Below are positions 55,377 to 64,000 of a stretch of DNA of 64,000 bases, piece after piece. The stretch covers positions 43,305 to 107,304 of the forward strand of contig JAERSH010000018.1 in assembly GCA_016845785.1 (NCBI GenBank), given 5' to 3'. Positions within the stretch are counted from its first letter, which is position 1; each line of letters starts with the position of its first letter. The DNA is from Fidelibacterota bacterium (GTDB taxonomy: Bacteria; Fidelibacterota; Marinisomatia; Marinisomatales; TCS55). The position numbers and the translations under genes were made by a program. The notes beneath the pieces were generated by a model. It was not told the origin of the DNA. It worked only from the letters and a program-made list of their open reading frames with translations, and did not search any database.

Positions 55377-55787
55377 TTAATCCAGTAATTCTGTTTGAAT
55401 TTTATGAATGGCACTGCTAAACCCATTGGTTCGCTGACTGCTGATGGCTCGGCCCAATCCCACCGATTCCAAAAATTGTCCCCCATCCACATCTAAAATT
55501 TCTGCTTTGGTGTGTCCATTAAATGACCGCTCAATCAATGACAAAAGTCCTTTCACAATCATAGCGTCCGAATCGGTGCGAAATGAATATGTACCATTGG
55601 ATTCTTCTTTCACCACCCACGCCTGAGAGGTACACCCATGGATGCGGTTTTCTTCAATTCGCTCTTCATCTGAAAGTCCCGAAGTATCTTTTGCCAAATC
55701 AACCAGATACACATATTTATCTCGGGGGTCGGAAAAAAGGGAGAATTCATCCCGAATAGCATCCAATGTATTTTGAATATCAGCCAT
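55377..55787 (-). CDS. sufE: SufE sulfur acceptor
   Basis: The 136-residue protein has the SufE core with the sulfur-accepting Cys52 in HGCTSQAWV, and the DSDAMIVKGLL and GLGRAISSQRTNG motifs. It stimulates SufS and carries persulfide to SufBCD. Its ATG overlaps the sufD stop by 8 bases. Confidence 0.94.
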   Translation of the reverse strand: MADIQNTLDAIRDEFSLFSDPRDKYVYLVDLAKDTSGLSDEERIEENRIHGCTSQAWVVKEESNGTYSFRTDSDAMIVKGLLSLIERSFNGHTKAEILDVDGGQFLESVGLGRAISSQRTNGFSSAIHKIQTELLD

Positions 55788-57048
55788 GGTGCATGGTACC
55801 TTCTAACCAATCGGTAACATGATCATTGATATATGATTTCACATCATCATTATCCACCGAATCGATGATTTCTTTTGCAAAGCCACCTATAATAAGTTCG
55901 ATGGCTTTTTGTTTGCTGATTCCCCTTGAGCGGAGATAGAAAAGTGCCTCCGGATCGATTTGTCCTGTAGTAGAGCCATGGGCGCATTTCACATCCTCCG
56001 CATAAATTTCTAATTGAGGATTAGCGTTCATAAGAGCGGTTGGACTTAATAATAAATTTTTATTGGACTGATCCGCATTGGTCTGCTTGGTATGTTCCCG
56101 CACCACGACTTTCCCATTGAAGACACCGGAAGATTTATCCGATAAAATATACTTAAATAATTGATGGCTCTGGCAGGCATCATTGCCATGATCCACCACA
56201 ACATGCTGATCGTGGTGCTGGGCATTTTCCGTTAGGGAGAGCCCATTTAATGTGGCCTCAGCGCCGGGGCCATTAAAGGAAAGTTTAATATCGTGGCGAA
56301 ATGTATGACCGCCGAAAGAAAGAGAGGTGGTTGTTAAACGGGCATCCTTGCTCAAACTATAATCAGTAGATGCAGTATAAATGGCATGATCATCCGTTTC
56401 TAAAATGCGGATGTGGGATAAGTGCGCATTATCACCTACTTTGACTTTTGAAACTGAATTCACAAAATGGGGAATGTTCGAATGGCCGATGTAATGCTCG
56501 ACAATGGTGGCTTGAGCATTGGCACCCATTTCAAAATGAAAGCGAGGATGATTCATGAGTGGTTCAGAAAAATCCGTCATGAGATAGATGATTTGAATGG
56601 GCTTTTCAATGACTACATTCGGCTCAACAATGATGGGGACACCGGAATTCATCATGGATGTATTCAATGCTAAGAATGGATTTCCATTCATATGATAATC
56701 TTCGGGATTGGCATTGAAATGATCCACGCCGGTGGAAACGGTGATGCCATTAGGTAAGTCAGACAATTGCGATTGATAGTGTCCGTTTATCATTAAAATG
56801 AGATGGGTGTTGGGGATACGTCCCGGGATTTTATCTGGTAAATTTGGGAGATCTTCCGCCCATGAGAGTCTAAAGTTTGATTTATTGAGATTAGAAAAAT
56901 CGGTGAATTGCCATTCTTCCCACTTTTTATTGGGGATCCCCAATTCATTAAAGCGATCAAAAGCATTGTTTCGAACCGCTCTTAGGTCTGAATCTTCATC
57001 AGGCCAGTAATCCAGAAGTGCATCAAACTGTTGCTTGAATTGGGTCAT
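55780..57048 (-). CDS. sufD: Fe-S assembly protein SufD
   Basis: The 422-residue protein has the SufBD beta-helix core, including CAHGSTTGQIDPEALFYLRSRGI near the C-terminus, with the conserved histidine. It scaffolds clusters with SufB and SufC. The ATG at 57048 is preferred because it overlaps the sufC stop as ATGA; an in-frame TTG four codons upstream is less likely. Confidence 0.95.
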   Translation of the reverse strand: MTQFKQQFDALLDYWPDEDSDLRAVRNNAFDRFNELGIPNKKWEEWQFTDFSNLNKSNFRLSWAEDLPNLPDKIPGRIPNTHLILMINGHYQSQLSDLPNGITVSTGVDHFNANPEDYHMNGNPFLALNTSMMNSGVPIIVEPNVVIEKPIQIIYLMTDFSEPLMNHPRFHFEMGANAQATIVEHYIGHSNIPHFVNSVSKVKVGDNAHLSHIRILETDDHAIYTASTDYSLSKDARLTTTSLSFGGHTFRHDIKLSFNGPGAEATLNGLSLTENAQHHDQHVVVDHGNDACQSHQLFKYILSDKSSGVFNGKVVVREHTKQTNADQSNKNLLLSPTALMNANPQLEIYAEDVKCAHGSTTGQIDPEALFYLRSRGISKQKAIELIIGGFAKEIIDSVDNDDVKSYINDHVTDWLEGTMHHG

Positions 57049-57785
57049 GATTCGAGCCAAGAATATCCTTTTTCTTCCAATTGGTGTGCCAATGTCATGT
57101 CGCCTGACTTCACAATTTTTCCATCAATCAATACATGGATGTGATCGGGTTTCATATAGTCCAATAGACGTTGATAGTGGGTGATGGCTACAAATGATCG
57201 TTCACTATTTCTAAAATTATTCACACCTTCAGCCACAATTTTGAGTGCATCGATATCCAAGCCTGAGTCAGTTTCATCTAAGATGGAAAGTGCCGGTTCA
57301 AGGGTAAGCATTTGGAGGATTTCATTCCGCTTTTTTTCACCTCCGGAAAATCCGTCATTCACTGCACGGCTCAAATACTTTTCATCCATGTTGACGAGTT
57401 TTAGTTTCTCACGAATTAAGCGCATGAAGTCTGCAGCATTGATTTCTTTCAAACCCTGGTGTTTTAGTTTAGCATTCAAAGCCGCCCGTAGGAAATATGT
57501 ATTATTCACCCCTGGGATCACCACAGGATATTGAAAAGACATAAAGACACCAGACAACGCACGGTCTTCCGGCGACATATCCAAGAGGTCAATGCCATTA
57601 TAAGTAACGGAGCCTGATGTAACCTCATAATTGTCCCGGCCTGTGATGACATTTGCCAGTGTACTTTTCCCGGAGCCATTCCGACCCATGATGGCATGGA
57701 GCTCTCCCGGATTTACCGTAAGGGATATCCCATTAAGAATTTGTTTGCCGTCCACGCCGGCGTGTAGGTTTTCTATCTTAAGCAT
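57045..57785 (-). CDS. sufC: Fe-S assembly ATPase SufC
   Basis: The 246-residue ABC ATPase has Walker A GRNGSGKST (34-42), a GFSGGEKKR signature and Walker B LSILDETDSGLD. It drives the SufB-SufD scaffold. It overlaps sufD by 4 bases, and is separated from sufB by the four-helix-bundle gene. Confidence 0.96.
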   Translation of the reverse strand: MLKIENLHAGVDGKQILNGISLTVNPGELHAIMGRNGSGKSTLANVITGRDNYEVTSGSVTYNGIDLLDMSPEDRALSGVFMSFQYPVVIPGVNNTYFLRAALNAKLKHQGLKEINAADFMRLIREKLKLVNMDEKYLSRAVNDGFSGGEKKRNEILQMLTLEPALSILDETDSGLDIDALKIVAEGVNNFRNSERSFVAITHYQRLLDYMKPDHIHVLIDGKIVKSGDMTLAHQLEEKGYSWLES

Positions 57786-57792
57786 ATAATAA

Positions 57793-57819
57793 TTGGAGTA
57801 ATGGATTTATGGAGTGTTG
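57793..57819 (+). repeat. Left arm of inverted repeat flanking the four-helix-bundle gene
   Basis: TTGGAGTAATGGATTTATGG followed by AGTGTTG pairs with 58256-58282 at about 20 of 27 positions, including TGGAGTGTTG against CAATACTCCA. The arm overlaps the last codons of the gene. Confidence 0.5.
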
Positions 57820-58253
57820 GAGGAATAACCTGACTCCGGTTCACGAATTCGATCATCCCACTCTTTCTTATCTCTTTTTTCTTCAAGTGACTTAATAAGT
57901 CCCAGTAGTTTATTTTCAACTTCATAATGGAGTGTATCTATAGCCTCAAAATTATTATCCGTTATTGCGTTTATTTCTTTAAACCCAATTGAACGAGTTA
58001 GCGTTTCCCCTAAAGACCCTAACGCGATATAACAATATTGGATATATTCATTTAAATGTCTTCGACAATATCCTTCAGCAATGTTTGATGAAACGGATTG
58101 GGCAGAATCCATAATTTGTGCAGTCATTTTAAAATTGGATTTTTTTGGATCAACCAGTGAGTGTATCAATTTTAATAGTTCAATGGATTTCTGCCAGACT
58201 TCCAATTTCATGTATCCACGGTTGATATTTTTTCTTTTTGTATAATGACTCAT
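57807..58253 (-). CDS. Four-helix-bundle protein (S23/intervening-sequence family)
   Basis: The 148-residue protein has the family pattern: KLEVWQKSIELLKLIH, SSNIAEGYCR and YIQYCYIALGSLGETLTRS. The family was first found in rRNA intervening sequences; its function is unknown, and it is often within small mobile-like units. The ATG at 58253 is used; MKLEVW at 58211 is the usual family start and may be right. It interrupts the suf operon between sufB and sufC, flanked by inverted TTGGAGT-type repeats. Confidence 0.82.
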   Translation of the reverse strand: MSHYTKRKNINRGYMKLEVWQKSIELLKLIHSLVDPKKSNFKMTAQIMDSAQSVSSNIAEGYCRRHLNEYIQYCYIALGSLGETLTRSIGFKEINAITDNNFEAIDTLHYEVENKLLGLIKSLEEKRDKKEWDDRIREPESGYSSNTP

Positions 58254-58255
58254 AT

Positions 58256-58282
58256 CAATACTCCACTATTCCAAAAATCCAA
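58256..58282 (-). repeat. Right arm of inverted repeat flanking the four-helix-bundle gene
   Basis: CAATACTCCACTATTCC and AAAAATCCAA pair with 57793-57819. It lies in the 39-base gap between sufB and the four-helix-bundle gene. Confidence 0.5.
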
Positions 58283-58292
58283 CAATCCGATT

Positions 58293-59741
58293 TTAACCGA
58301 CGGCCCCTTCGAGGCTGACTTCCATCAATTTCTGTGCCTCAACCGCAAATTCCATTGGGAGTTCGTTAAAGACCTCTTTGCAGAATCCGTTTACGATCAT
58401 GGAGACTGCATCTTCAGTGGAGATACCTCGCTGATTACAATAGAACAATTGATCTTCGCCAATCCTTGATGTAGAGGCTTCATGTTCCATCTGAGCTGAA
58501 GGATTTCTTACATCAATGTAGGGAAAGGTATGAGCCCCGCATTCACCACCGATCAATATGGAGTCACATTGGGAATAATTCCGGGCATTCTCAGCACCTT
58601 TCATAATCTTGACGCCCCCTCGGTAGGTATTCTGCCCCCTCCCTGCGGAGATACCTTTAGAGATAATGGTACTTTTGGTATTCTTCCCCAAGTGAATCAT
58701 CTTTGTTCCTGTATCTGCCTGTTGAAAATTATTGGAGAGAGCTACGGAGTAAAATTCACCAATAGAATTATCCCCTTTCAAAATGCAGCTGGGGTATTTC
58801 CAGGTAAGAGCGGACCCCGTCTCCACTTGGGTCCAGGAAATTTTTGAATTGACTTCAAGGCAGGTTCCTCGTTTCGTCACGAAATTATAGATACCGCCTT
58901 TGCCTGTTTTTGGATCACCGGGATACCAATTTTGAACGGTGGAATATTTGATTTCTGCATCTTGATGAGCTACCAGTTCCACTACGGCGGCGTGGAGTTG
59001 ATTCTCATCCCGCATGGGTGCAGTGCATCCTTCCAGATAACTCACATGACTGCCTTCATCGGCGATAATTAACGTGCGTTCGAATTGCCCTGTATTGGCA
59101 GCGTTGATCCGGAAATAAGTAGATAATTCCATGGGGCAGCGAACCCCTTTGGGGATGTAAACGAAGCTACCATCGCTAAAAACAGCAGAATTGAGTGCTG
59201 CAAAATAATTGTCTGTCGTGGGGACCACACTACCCAGATATTTTTTTATAATGTCGGGATGGCTGTGAACCGCTTCAGAAAAGGAGCAAAAGATAACACC
59301 ATGTTTTTCCAATTCTTCTTTAAAAGTGGTGGTAACGGATACACTATCAAAAACAGCATCCACAGCTACATTGGCCAACATTTTTTGTTCTTCTAGCGGT
59401 ATGCCTAATTTATTATAGGTGTCCAATAACTCCGGATCCACCTCATCCAGGCTTTTTAATTTTTCTTTTTCTTTCGGAGCTGCATAATAGGAGATGGCCT
59501 GAAAATCGATGTTTGGATAATTCAATTTGGACCAGTTCGGTTCATCCATTTTCAACCATTGGTTGTAGGCTTTCAAGCGCCAATCCAATAGCCATTCCGG
59601 CTCATCTTTTTTGGATGAGATTAATCGAATTACATCTTCATTCAATCCGGGCGGTATGGTTTCCTGCTCAATATCGGTGGTGAAACCGTATTCGTATTCC
59701 TGGCTGATCGCCGAATCGATGATTTGTTGGTTTTTATCCAT
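58293..59741 (-). CDS. sufB: Fe-S assembly protein SufB
   Basis: The 482-residue protein has the SufB core: [36 protein letters not shown] and the C-terminal [24 protein letters not shown] with the cysteine and acidic ligand region used in cluster assembly. It forms the SufBCD scaffold. It lies 25 bases after sufA. Confidence 0.96.
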   Translation of the reverse strand: MDKNQQIIDSAISQEYEYGFTTDIEQETIPPGLNEDVIRLISSKKDEPEWLLDWRLKAYNQWLKMDEPNWSKLNYPNIDFQAISYYAAPKEKEKLKSLDEVDPELLDTYNKLGIPLEEQKMLANVAVDAVFDSVSVTTTFKEELEKHGVIFCSFSEAVHSHPDIIKKYLGSVVPTTDNYFAALNSAVFSDGSFVYIPKGVRCPMELSTYFRINAANTGQFERTLIIADEGSHVSYLEGCTAPMRDENQLHAAVVELVAHQDAEIKYSTVQNWYPGDPKTGKGGIYNFVTKRGTCLEVNSKISWTQVETGSALTWKYPSCILKGDNSIGEFYSVALSNNFQQADTGTKMIHLGKNTKSTIISKGISAGRGQNTYRGGVKIMKGAENARNYSQCDSILIGGECGAHTFPYIDVRNPSAQMEHEASTSRIGEDQLFYCNQRGISTEDAVSMIVNGFCKEVFNELPMEFAVEAQKLMEVSLEGAVG

Positions 59742-59766
59742 TGTTGAGCTGTTATTGCACTAATTG

Positions 59767-60129
59767 TTAAACAGAGAAACTCGTTCCACAGCCACAGGTT
59801 CTTTCAGCATTTGGATTCTTGATTTTGAATCCACCATTAAGGATATCACTGGAAAAGTCAACTTCGATTCCTTTGAGATAAAGATAGCTTTTCAAGTCAC
59901 AAAATATCTTCATGCCTTGGCTTTCAAAAACTTTGTCGAATTCTTTTTGTTCCTTTTCGAAGGACATATCGTAATTCATGCCGGAACAGCCACCTTCTGT
60001 TACTTCCATCCGGAGGCCAAAACCTTTTTTCCCCTCTGCTTCCATAACGGCGGATAGCCGTTCTGCTGCGGGTGCTGACAGAGAAATGCCGGCGTCAAAA
60101 ATTTCTTGGGTATCAGTTTGATTTTCCAT
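59767..60129 (-). CDS. sufA: A-type Fe-S carrier protein SufA/HesB
   Basis: The 120-residue protein has the three cysteines of A-type carriers: EGGCSG at about 49 and CGCG near the C-terminus (RTCGCGTSFSV). It carries clusters from SufBCD to targets. The ATG at 60129 is chosen because it overlaps the preceding stop (TAATG); an upstream ATG three codons earlier is possible. Confidence 0.92.
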   Translation of the reverse strand: MENQTDTQEIFDAGISLSAPAAERLSAVMEAEGKKGFGLRMEVTEGGCSGMNYDMSFEKEQKEFDKVFESQGMKIFCDLKSYLYLKGIEVDFSSDILNGGFKIKNPNAERTCGCGTSFSV

Positions 60130-60503
60130 TATTCCCACTCCATATTAATTTTGGGTTCTTGCCGTTCTTGTGGACTTGAAACGCCCACGCCCAGTTTTTC
60201 TCTTGCTTCAGCTGAAATCATCTCTGGATTCCAGGGTGGATCGAATGTCACTTCCACAAATGCTTGGTTTACTGCATCCAGGGCTTCCAATTTATTTTTA
60301 ATATCTTGTGCCATTTGCTGTCCCATGGTGCAACCGGGTGTGGTGAGAGACATAACAATATTTACATCGGATCTGGTTTCATCATAGGATTCCTGAATCT
60401 GGATATTGTAAATCAATCCCAGATTCCAAAGATCCACTGGGAGTTCCGGATCATAGCATTGTTTTAATATTTCGATGACTTCAGATTCTTTCACTTGAGC
60501 CAT
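60129..60503 (-). CDS. DUF59/MIP18 family Fe-S assembly protein
   Basis: The 124-residue protein is a DUF59 domain: CYDPELPVDLWNLGLIYNI, SLTTPGCTMGQ and VEVTFDPPWNPEMIS. It lacks the N-terminal extension of the SufT at 54820, so the operon has both a long and a short form. It probably helps Fe-S protein maturation. Its ATG overlaps the Rrf2 gene's stop (TAATG). Confidence 0.87.
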   Translation of the reverse strand: MAQVKESEVIEILKQCYDPELPVDLWNLGLIYNIQIQESYDETRSDVNIVMSLTTPGCTMGQQMAQDIKNKLEALDAVNQAFVEVTFDPPWNPEMISAEAREKLGVGVSSPQERQEPKINMEWE

Positions 60504-60901
60504 TATTGGGTCACCTCCTGAAGGGTCATTTGGGTAAACATATTTCGCAAATTGTCGTTAATGCGCTGGATGGGAACGCGAATATTACAGGCGCTGATTT
60601 GGATGCAATCTGATTCAAAATAACAATCCATCATGCCCAAGGGGCCTTCGAGCTTTTCAAAAAAATCTTTAAGGGAAATACGGTCGAGTTTGGCGAGGAT
60701 ACGATAACCACCTGCAGGACCTTGAACGGCTTCTAGGATTCTATCCCGGGCCATTTGTTGTAATGTTTTAGCCAACAATTGTTGGGGGATACCATATTGG
60801 TTCGCGATCTCCTTTGTACTGGTCAATTCATCCACATTTTTGGATTGCATATGGCGCAAGGCGATCAATGCGTATTCGACTTTGCGTGTAATCTTTAGCA
60901 T
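60503..60901 (-). CDS. Rrf2 family regulator with Fe-S ligands (IscR/SufR-like)
   Basis: The 132-residue protein has a winged helix-turn-helix (KEIANQYGIPQQLLAKTLQQM) and Cys93, Cys99 and Cys105, with the same x5-x5 spacing as the [2Fe-2S] ligands of IscR. It is likely to sense Fe-S status and repress its own operon. It is the first gene of the suf operon, with a matching palindrome upstream at 60957. Confidence 0.9.
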   Translation of the reverse strand: MLKITRKVEYALIALRHMQSKNVDELTSTKEIANQYGIPQQLLAKTLQQMARDRILEAVQGPAGGYRILAKLDRISLKDFFEKLEGPLGMMDCYFESDCIQISACNIRVPIQRINDNLRNMFTQMTLQEVTQ

Positions 60902-60956
60902 TGGTTTTTCTCCAGCCTAGGAATTTACCCCACTTGAAAAATGCACTCCAAGAAAT

Positions 60957-60981
60957 AAATACGACATATTTAATCGTATTT
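60957..60981. promoter_or_regulatory. Candidate Rrf2 operator
   Basis: AAATACGA (60957-60964) and TCGTATTT (60974-60981) form an 8-bp perfect inverted repeat with 9-base spacing, 56-80 bases upstream of the Rrf2 gene. The size fits an Rrf2 dimer site. Confidence 0.55.
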
Positions 60982-61030
60982 AAATGTGTTTTATTTAATA
61001 TTCACAGTAGTGAACACTGATCGGTGCCTC

Positions 61031-62080
61031 CTACGAAACGATTATATCAGAATTTTTCTTCGGGGTAAAATGGCCGATTATTTTTGCTTCGAGTCCATTA
61101 GCATCGACACATTTTTGTGCATATTTGTCCGCTTGATTTTTGGGGAGGGCAACCAGCAATCCTCCTGATGTTTGCGCATCTGCAAGCATGTATTTTTGGG
61201 TCTTTGAAATTGAAGCATTAAATGAAACAAATTTTGATGCATAATCCAAGTTTCGTTCAGTTCCACCTGGAATGATTCCATCTGTTGCTAGCTGATATAC
61301 ATTACTAAGAAAAGGAAGGTTTTCAAATTCAATAGTTGCAGAAATATTGCTGGCCATGCACATCTCTGTCAGATGACCTAAAAGCCCAAAACCAGTTACA
61401 TCAGTGGCGGCATGGACATCAAAATCACACATCAATTTTGAGGCCGACGCATTTAGGGTGGCCATGCAGTTCACAGCTTCCTTAATTATGGAATCAGGCG
61501 CCAATTCCCGTTTAATAGCAGTGGAAATAATGCCCGTTCCCAGTGGCTTTGTCAACACAAGGGCATCACCTGTTTGGGCTCCGGCGTTTTTAATTAATTT
61601 ATTTTCATTTACTTCACCGGTGACCACCAATCCGTATTTTGGCTCATTATCATCAATAGAATGGCCCCCTACAATTGGAATCCCAGCCTCTTTTGCTTTT
61701 TCTGTTCCACCCCGAAGAATTTCTGTAAGAACTTCTTTTGGTAATTCTTTTATTGGAAATCCCACGATATTTAAAGCAAATCGCGGTGTAGCACCCATGG
61801 CATAGATATCCGATAATGAATTTGCAGCGGCGATTTGGCCAAACTGGTAAGGATCATCTACGATGGGTGTAAAGAAATCCACCGTCTGAACGATGAGTTG
61901 ACCGTCCTCTAGGCGTACCACGGCAGCATCATCAGATCCATTGAATCCGACAATCACATTATCTTGGTGCACAGTTTCAAGATCACCCAGTACCTGGGCT
62001 AAGTCCTCAGGACCAATCTTGCAGGCTCAGCCGGAACCGTGAGAATAGTGCGTTAATTTGATCTTATCGAAAGATGTCAT
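61031..62080 (-). CDS. selD: Selenide, water dikinase, selenocysteine-containing
   Basis: The 349-residue protein makes selenophosphate from selenide and ATP. Reading from ATG at 62080 gives a start that matches SelD (KLTHYSHGSG, then UGA, then ACKIGPEDL). The UGA at codon 18 takes the place of the catalytic Cys17 of E. coli SelD; the essential lysine is Lys21. Downstream GSDDAAV, QTVDFFTPIVDDP, GGHSID, DVTGFGLLGHL and ADAQTSGGLL are intact. Conventional gene finding would start at the later GTG/ATG-like codon near 61972 and lose the active site. A small hairpin (GGTCC/GGACT) lies 13 bases after the UGA as a SECIS candidate. Confidence 0.93.
62027..62029 (-). other. In-frame UGA selenocysteine codon of selD
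   Basis: The codon TGA (minus strand) sits between GSG and ACK in the conserved active-site loop, at the position of the reactive cysteine. The reading frame is open and conserved on both sides, which argues against a nonsense mutation. Confidence 0.9.
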
Positions 62081-62308
62081 GGGCTCAATTTAATTACATA
62101 AAATGAGGATTCTAAATCGGTTCTGAACGAATAAAAAAAATCCTCACCAATCCATTGATTTGCGTTTATTCAGGACAGTAGATTGTGGTTTGGCAAATAG
62201 CCGAAAATAATGTACGATCATAATTCAGAAAGCAATCATAGATCCAACCCAGCGGATATATAAACACTTCCCCGCAGAATATTTACACAATTTTATTAAG
62301 GAAATTTC

Positions 62309-64000
62309 ATGAGTAAGACCACGAAACAGGTGGATGAAGTTGTCATTCGATTTGCCGGAGATTCCGGGGACGGAATGCAGCTCACCGGTGGCCGATTTAC
62401 CGAAACCACTGCCATTGTGGGTAATGATTTAAGCACCTTGCCCGACTTCCCAGCAGAAATTCGTGCACCTGCCGGGTCTTTGGCCGGTGTTAGTGCATTT
62501 CAAATTAAATTTAGTTCGAAGGATATTCACACTCCCGGTGATAAACCGGATGTACTGGTGGCCATGAACCCGGCTGCATTAAAAGTGCATCAAAAGGACA
62601 TAGCACCGGGCGGTATCATCATTTGTAATGCCAATGCATTTACACCCAAGAACCTGAAGCTTGCTGGTTATGAAACTAACCCCATAGAAGACAAAACTCT
62701 AGATGACTACTACACATTGTATTCTGTCGAAATGGGGAAGATGGTGGCATTGGCCAATGAAGATTTAGGCTTGCCTCCAAAGACCATTGAACGGACAAAA
62801 AACTTTTTTGCCTTGGGCTTATTGTTCTGGATTTATGACCGTCCCATGGAGCAGACCCAAGATTGGCTAAAAGTGAAGTTTGCGAAAAAACCGGATATAA
62901 TTGAAGCCAATATTCGAGCGATGGATGCAGGATATAATTATGGTGATACAACTGAAATCTTTACCACAAGATATACAGTTGATAAAGCCAACTTGCCCTC
63001 TGGGAAATACCGAAATGTTGTTGGAAATCACGCATTGTCAATGGGGCTTGCAGCTGCAGCAGAAAGATCAAAAATAGGCCTGTTTTATGGTGGCTATCCC
63101 ATTACGCCGGCCAGTGATATTTTACATACCCTATCTGCATGGAAGCATTTGGGAATAAAAACATTTCAAGCGGAAGATGAAATTGCCGGTGTAACTGCTG
63201 CCATTGGAGCCTCATTTACGGGGAATCTAGGTGTTACGGCAACTTCAGGCCCTGGTATTGCACTGAAGTGTGAAGCTATGGGATTGGCGGTAATAGCTGA
63301 ATTACCATTGGTTGTAATCAATGTGCAGCGAGGTGGTCCCAGTACGGGACTACCAACAAAAACCGAGCAATCAGATTTGATGCAGGCCATGTATGGCCGA
63401 AATGGGGAAGCTCCAATGCCTGTATTGGCGTCATCTACCCCTGGAGACTGTTTTTATGTAGCTTACGAAGCGTGCCGAATTGCTGTGAAATATATGACGC
63501 CGGTGATGCTTCTAACGGATGGTTATCTGGCCAATGGATCTGAACCATGGCAATTACCCAACATGAAAGACCTCCCGGACTTTGATGTGACTTTTGCTGA
63601 TGATTCTAATGTAGCCGATGGCCAATTTTTGGCCTATGCCAGAGATGAAAAAACAATGGCCAGACCTTGGGCCATTCCGGGGACGGCAGGGTTGGAACAT
63701 CGCATCGGTGGTATTGAAAAAGAAGATCTTACCGGCAACGTGAGTTACGATGCGGATAACCATCATTATATGGTTGAGACGCGGGCCAAAAAAGTGGAAT
63801 CCATTGCCAATGAATTTGACCCCACAGAGATTTTCGGGGAACCCAGTGGCGAATTGTTCATCTTAAGTTGGGGTGGCACAAAAGGTGCCTGTCGTTCCGC
63901 GGCAGAAGCACTCCAAGCGGATGGAAAAAAAGTCAGTCATGTTCACTTGCGGTGGATCAATCCATTGCCAAATGATTTGGGTGAAATTCTGATTAAATTT
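62309..64000 (+). CDS. korA: 2-oxoglutarate:ferredoxin oxidoreductase alpha subunit, partial (runs off the window)
   Basis: The 564 visible codons are open to the window edge. The N-terminal part is the gamma domain (FAGDSGDGMQLTGGRF, PDFPAEIRAPAG), followed by the alpha domain with GGYPITPASDIL at about 260 and GPGIALKCEAMG, and the domain II PAPP-like part at about 530. The gamma-alpha fusion is the KorA plan; KorB should follow outside the window. It oxidatively decarboxylates 2-oxoglutarate with ferredoxin. AAGGAA precedes the ATG and the TATATAAA box at about 62255 may be its promoter. Confidence 0.9.
   Translation, partial: MSKTTKQVDEVVIRFAGDSGDGMQLTGGRFTETTAIVGNDLSTLPDFPAEIRAPAGSLAGVSAFQIKFSSKDIHTPGDKPDVLVAMNPAALKVHQKDIAPGGIIICNANAFTPKNLKLAGYETNPIEDKTLDDYYTLYSVEMGKMVALANEDLGLPPKTIERTKNFFALGLLFWIYDRPMEQTQDWLKVKFAKKPDIIEANIRAMDAGYNYGDTTEIFTTRYTVDKANLPSGKYRNVVGNHALSMGLAAAAERSKIGLFYGGYPITPASDILHTLSAWKHLGIKTFQAEDEIAGVTAAIGASFTGNLGVTATSGPGIALKCEAMGLAVIAELPLVVINVQRGGPSTGLPTKTEQSDLMQAMYGRNGEAPMPVLASSTPGDCFYVAYEACRIAVKYMTPVMLLTDGYLANGSEPWQLPNMKDLPDFDVTFADDSNVADGQFLAYARDEKTMARPWAIPGTAGLEHRIGGIEKEDLTGNVSYDADNHHYMVETRAKKVESIANEFDPTEIFGEPSGELFILSWGGTKGACRSAAEALQADGKKVSHVHLRWINPLPNDLGEILIKF

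Noticed and set aside
61972..62080. selD as a truncated pseudogene with a nonsense codon
   Set aside because: The frame before the UGA encodes a perfect SelD N-terminus, and UGA falls exactly on the catalytic cysteine position, which is the usual selenocysteine site of SelD.
62104..62146. TGAGGATT/AATCCTCA inverted repeat upstream of selD
   Set aside because: The loop is 27 bases and neither a T-run nor a known operator form supports a function.

Overview
The window is bacterial chromosome of moderate to low GC from a Gram-negative member of the FCB group; a Marinimicrobia (SAR406)-like lineage fits best, but that is inferred from gene content only. Supporting signs: a GlmU-like sugar-nucleotide enzyme of the FCB type, a TonB-dependent receptor with a carboxypeptidase-regulatory-like N-terminus, many short-lipobox lipoproteins, DUF5916/DUF2480/DUF3467 proteins, fused E1 alpha-beta, 2-oxoacid:ferredoxin oxidoreductase and an ETF:quinone oxidoreductase. 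No rRNA or tRNA gene was recognised.

Layout. 1-14.6 kb is mostly housekeeping: start of malate dehydrogenase, rng-rplU-rpmA, a structured terminator-ended RNA candidate, metH, cysQ-like, thyX, radC, a branched-chain-type E1 fusion coupled to a FabD-like acyltransferase, and glutaryl-CoA dehydrogenase. 14.6-25.7 kb is an accessory region: small membrane proteins sharing one repeated leader, an AAA ATPase/DUF4143 protein with two kinds of operator-like repeats upstream, a Crp/Fnr regulator operon, a tandem-domain lipoprotein, palindromic repeats, and an IS30-family element that has split one copy of the shared leader. 25.8-34 kb returns to core functions (CDF transporter, BirA, LysM lipoprotein, methylmalonyl-CoA mutase large subunit, DjlA-like co-chaperone, GlmU-like enzyme, PAP2 phosphatase). 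34-40 kb carries two paralogous membrane-anchored TPR proteins in a dense field of dispersed inverted repeats. 40-52.6 kb has a TonB receptor with its lipoprotein neighbour, an etfB-etfA-EtfD-like-carboxylase operon behind a TetR-type palindrome, and a DUF5916 outer-membrane protein. 52.6-61 kb (minus strand) is a large suf operon headed by an Rrf2 regulator and interrupted by a four-helix-bundle gene. 61-64 kb holds selD, which reads through an in-frame UGA and so is itself a selenoprotein, and the start of korA.

How the genes fit together. Fatty-acid and amino-acid catabolism is prominent: E1, glutaryl-CoA dehydrogenase, ETF, the ETF-quinone oxidoreductase, acyl-CoA carboxyltransferase and methylmalonyl-CoA mutase could all take part in acyl-CoA turnover, with BirA supplying biotinylation. 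The Suf system supplies Fe-S clusters for EtfD-like, KorAB and related enzymes. The items I consider most worth checking are the UGA-containing selD, the shared homopolymer-containing leader of four small envelope-protein genes and its IS30 interruption, the 21-22 bp-phased heptamer array at 16.6 kb, the E1/acyltransferase pair, and the candidate structured RNA upstream of metH.
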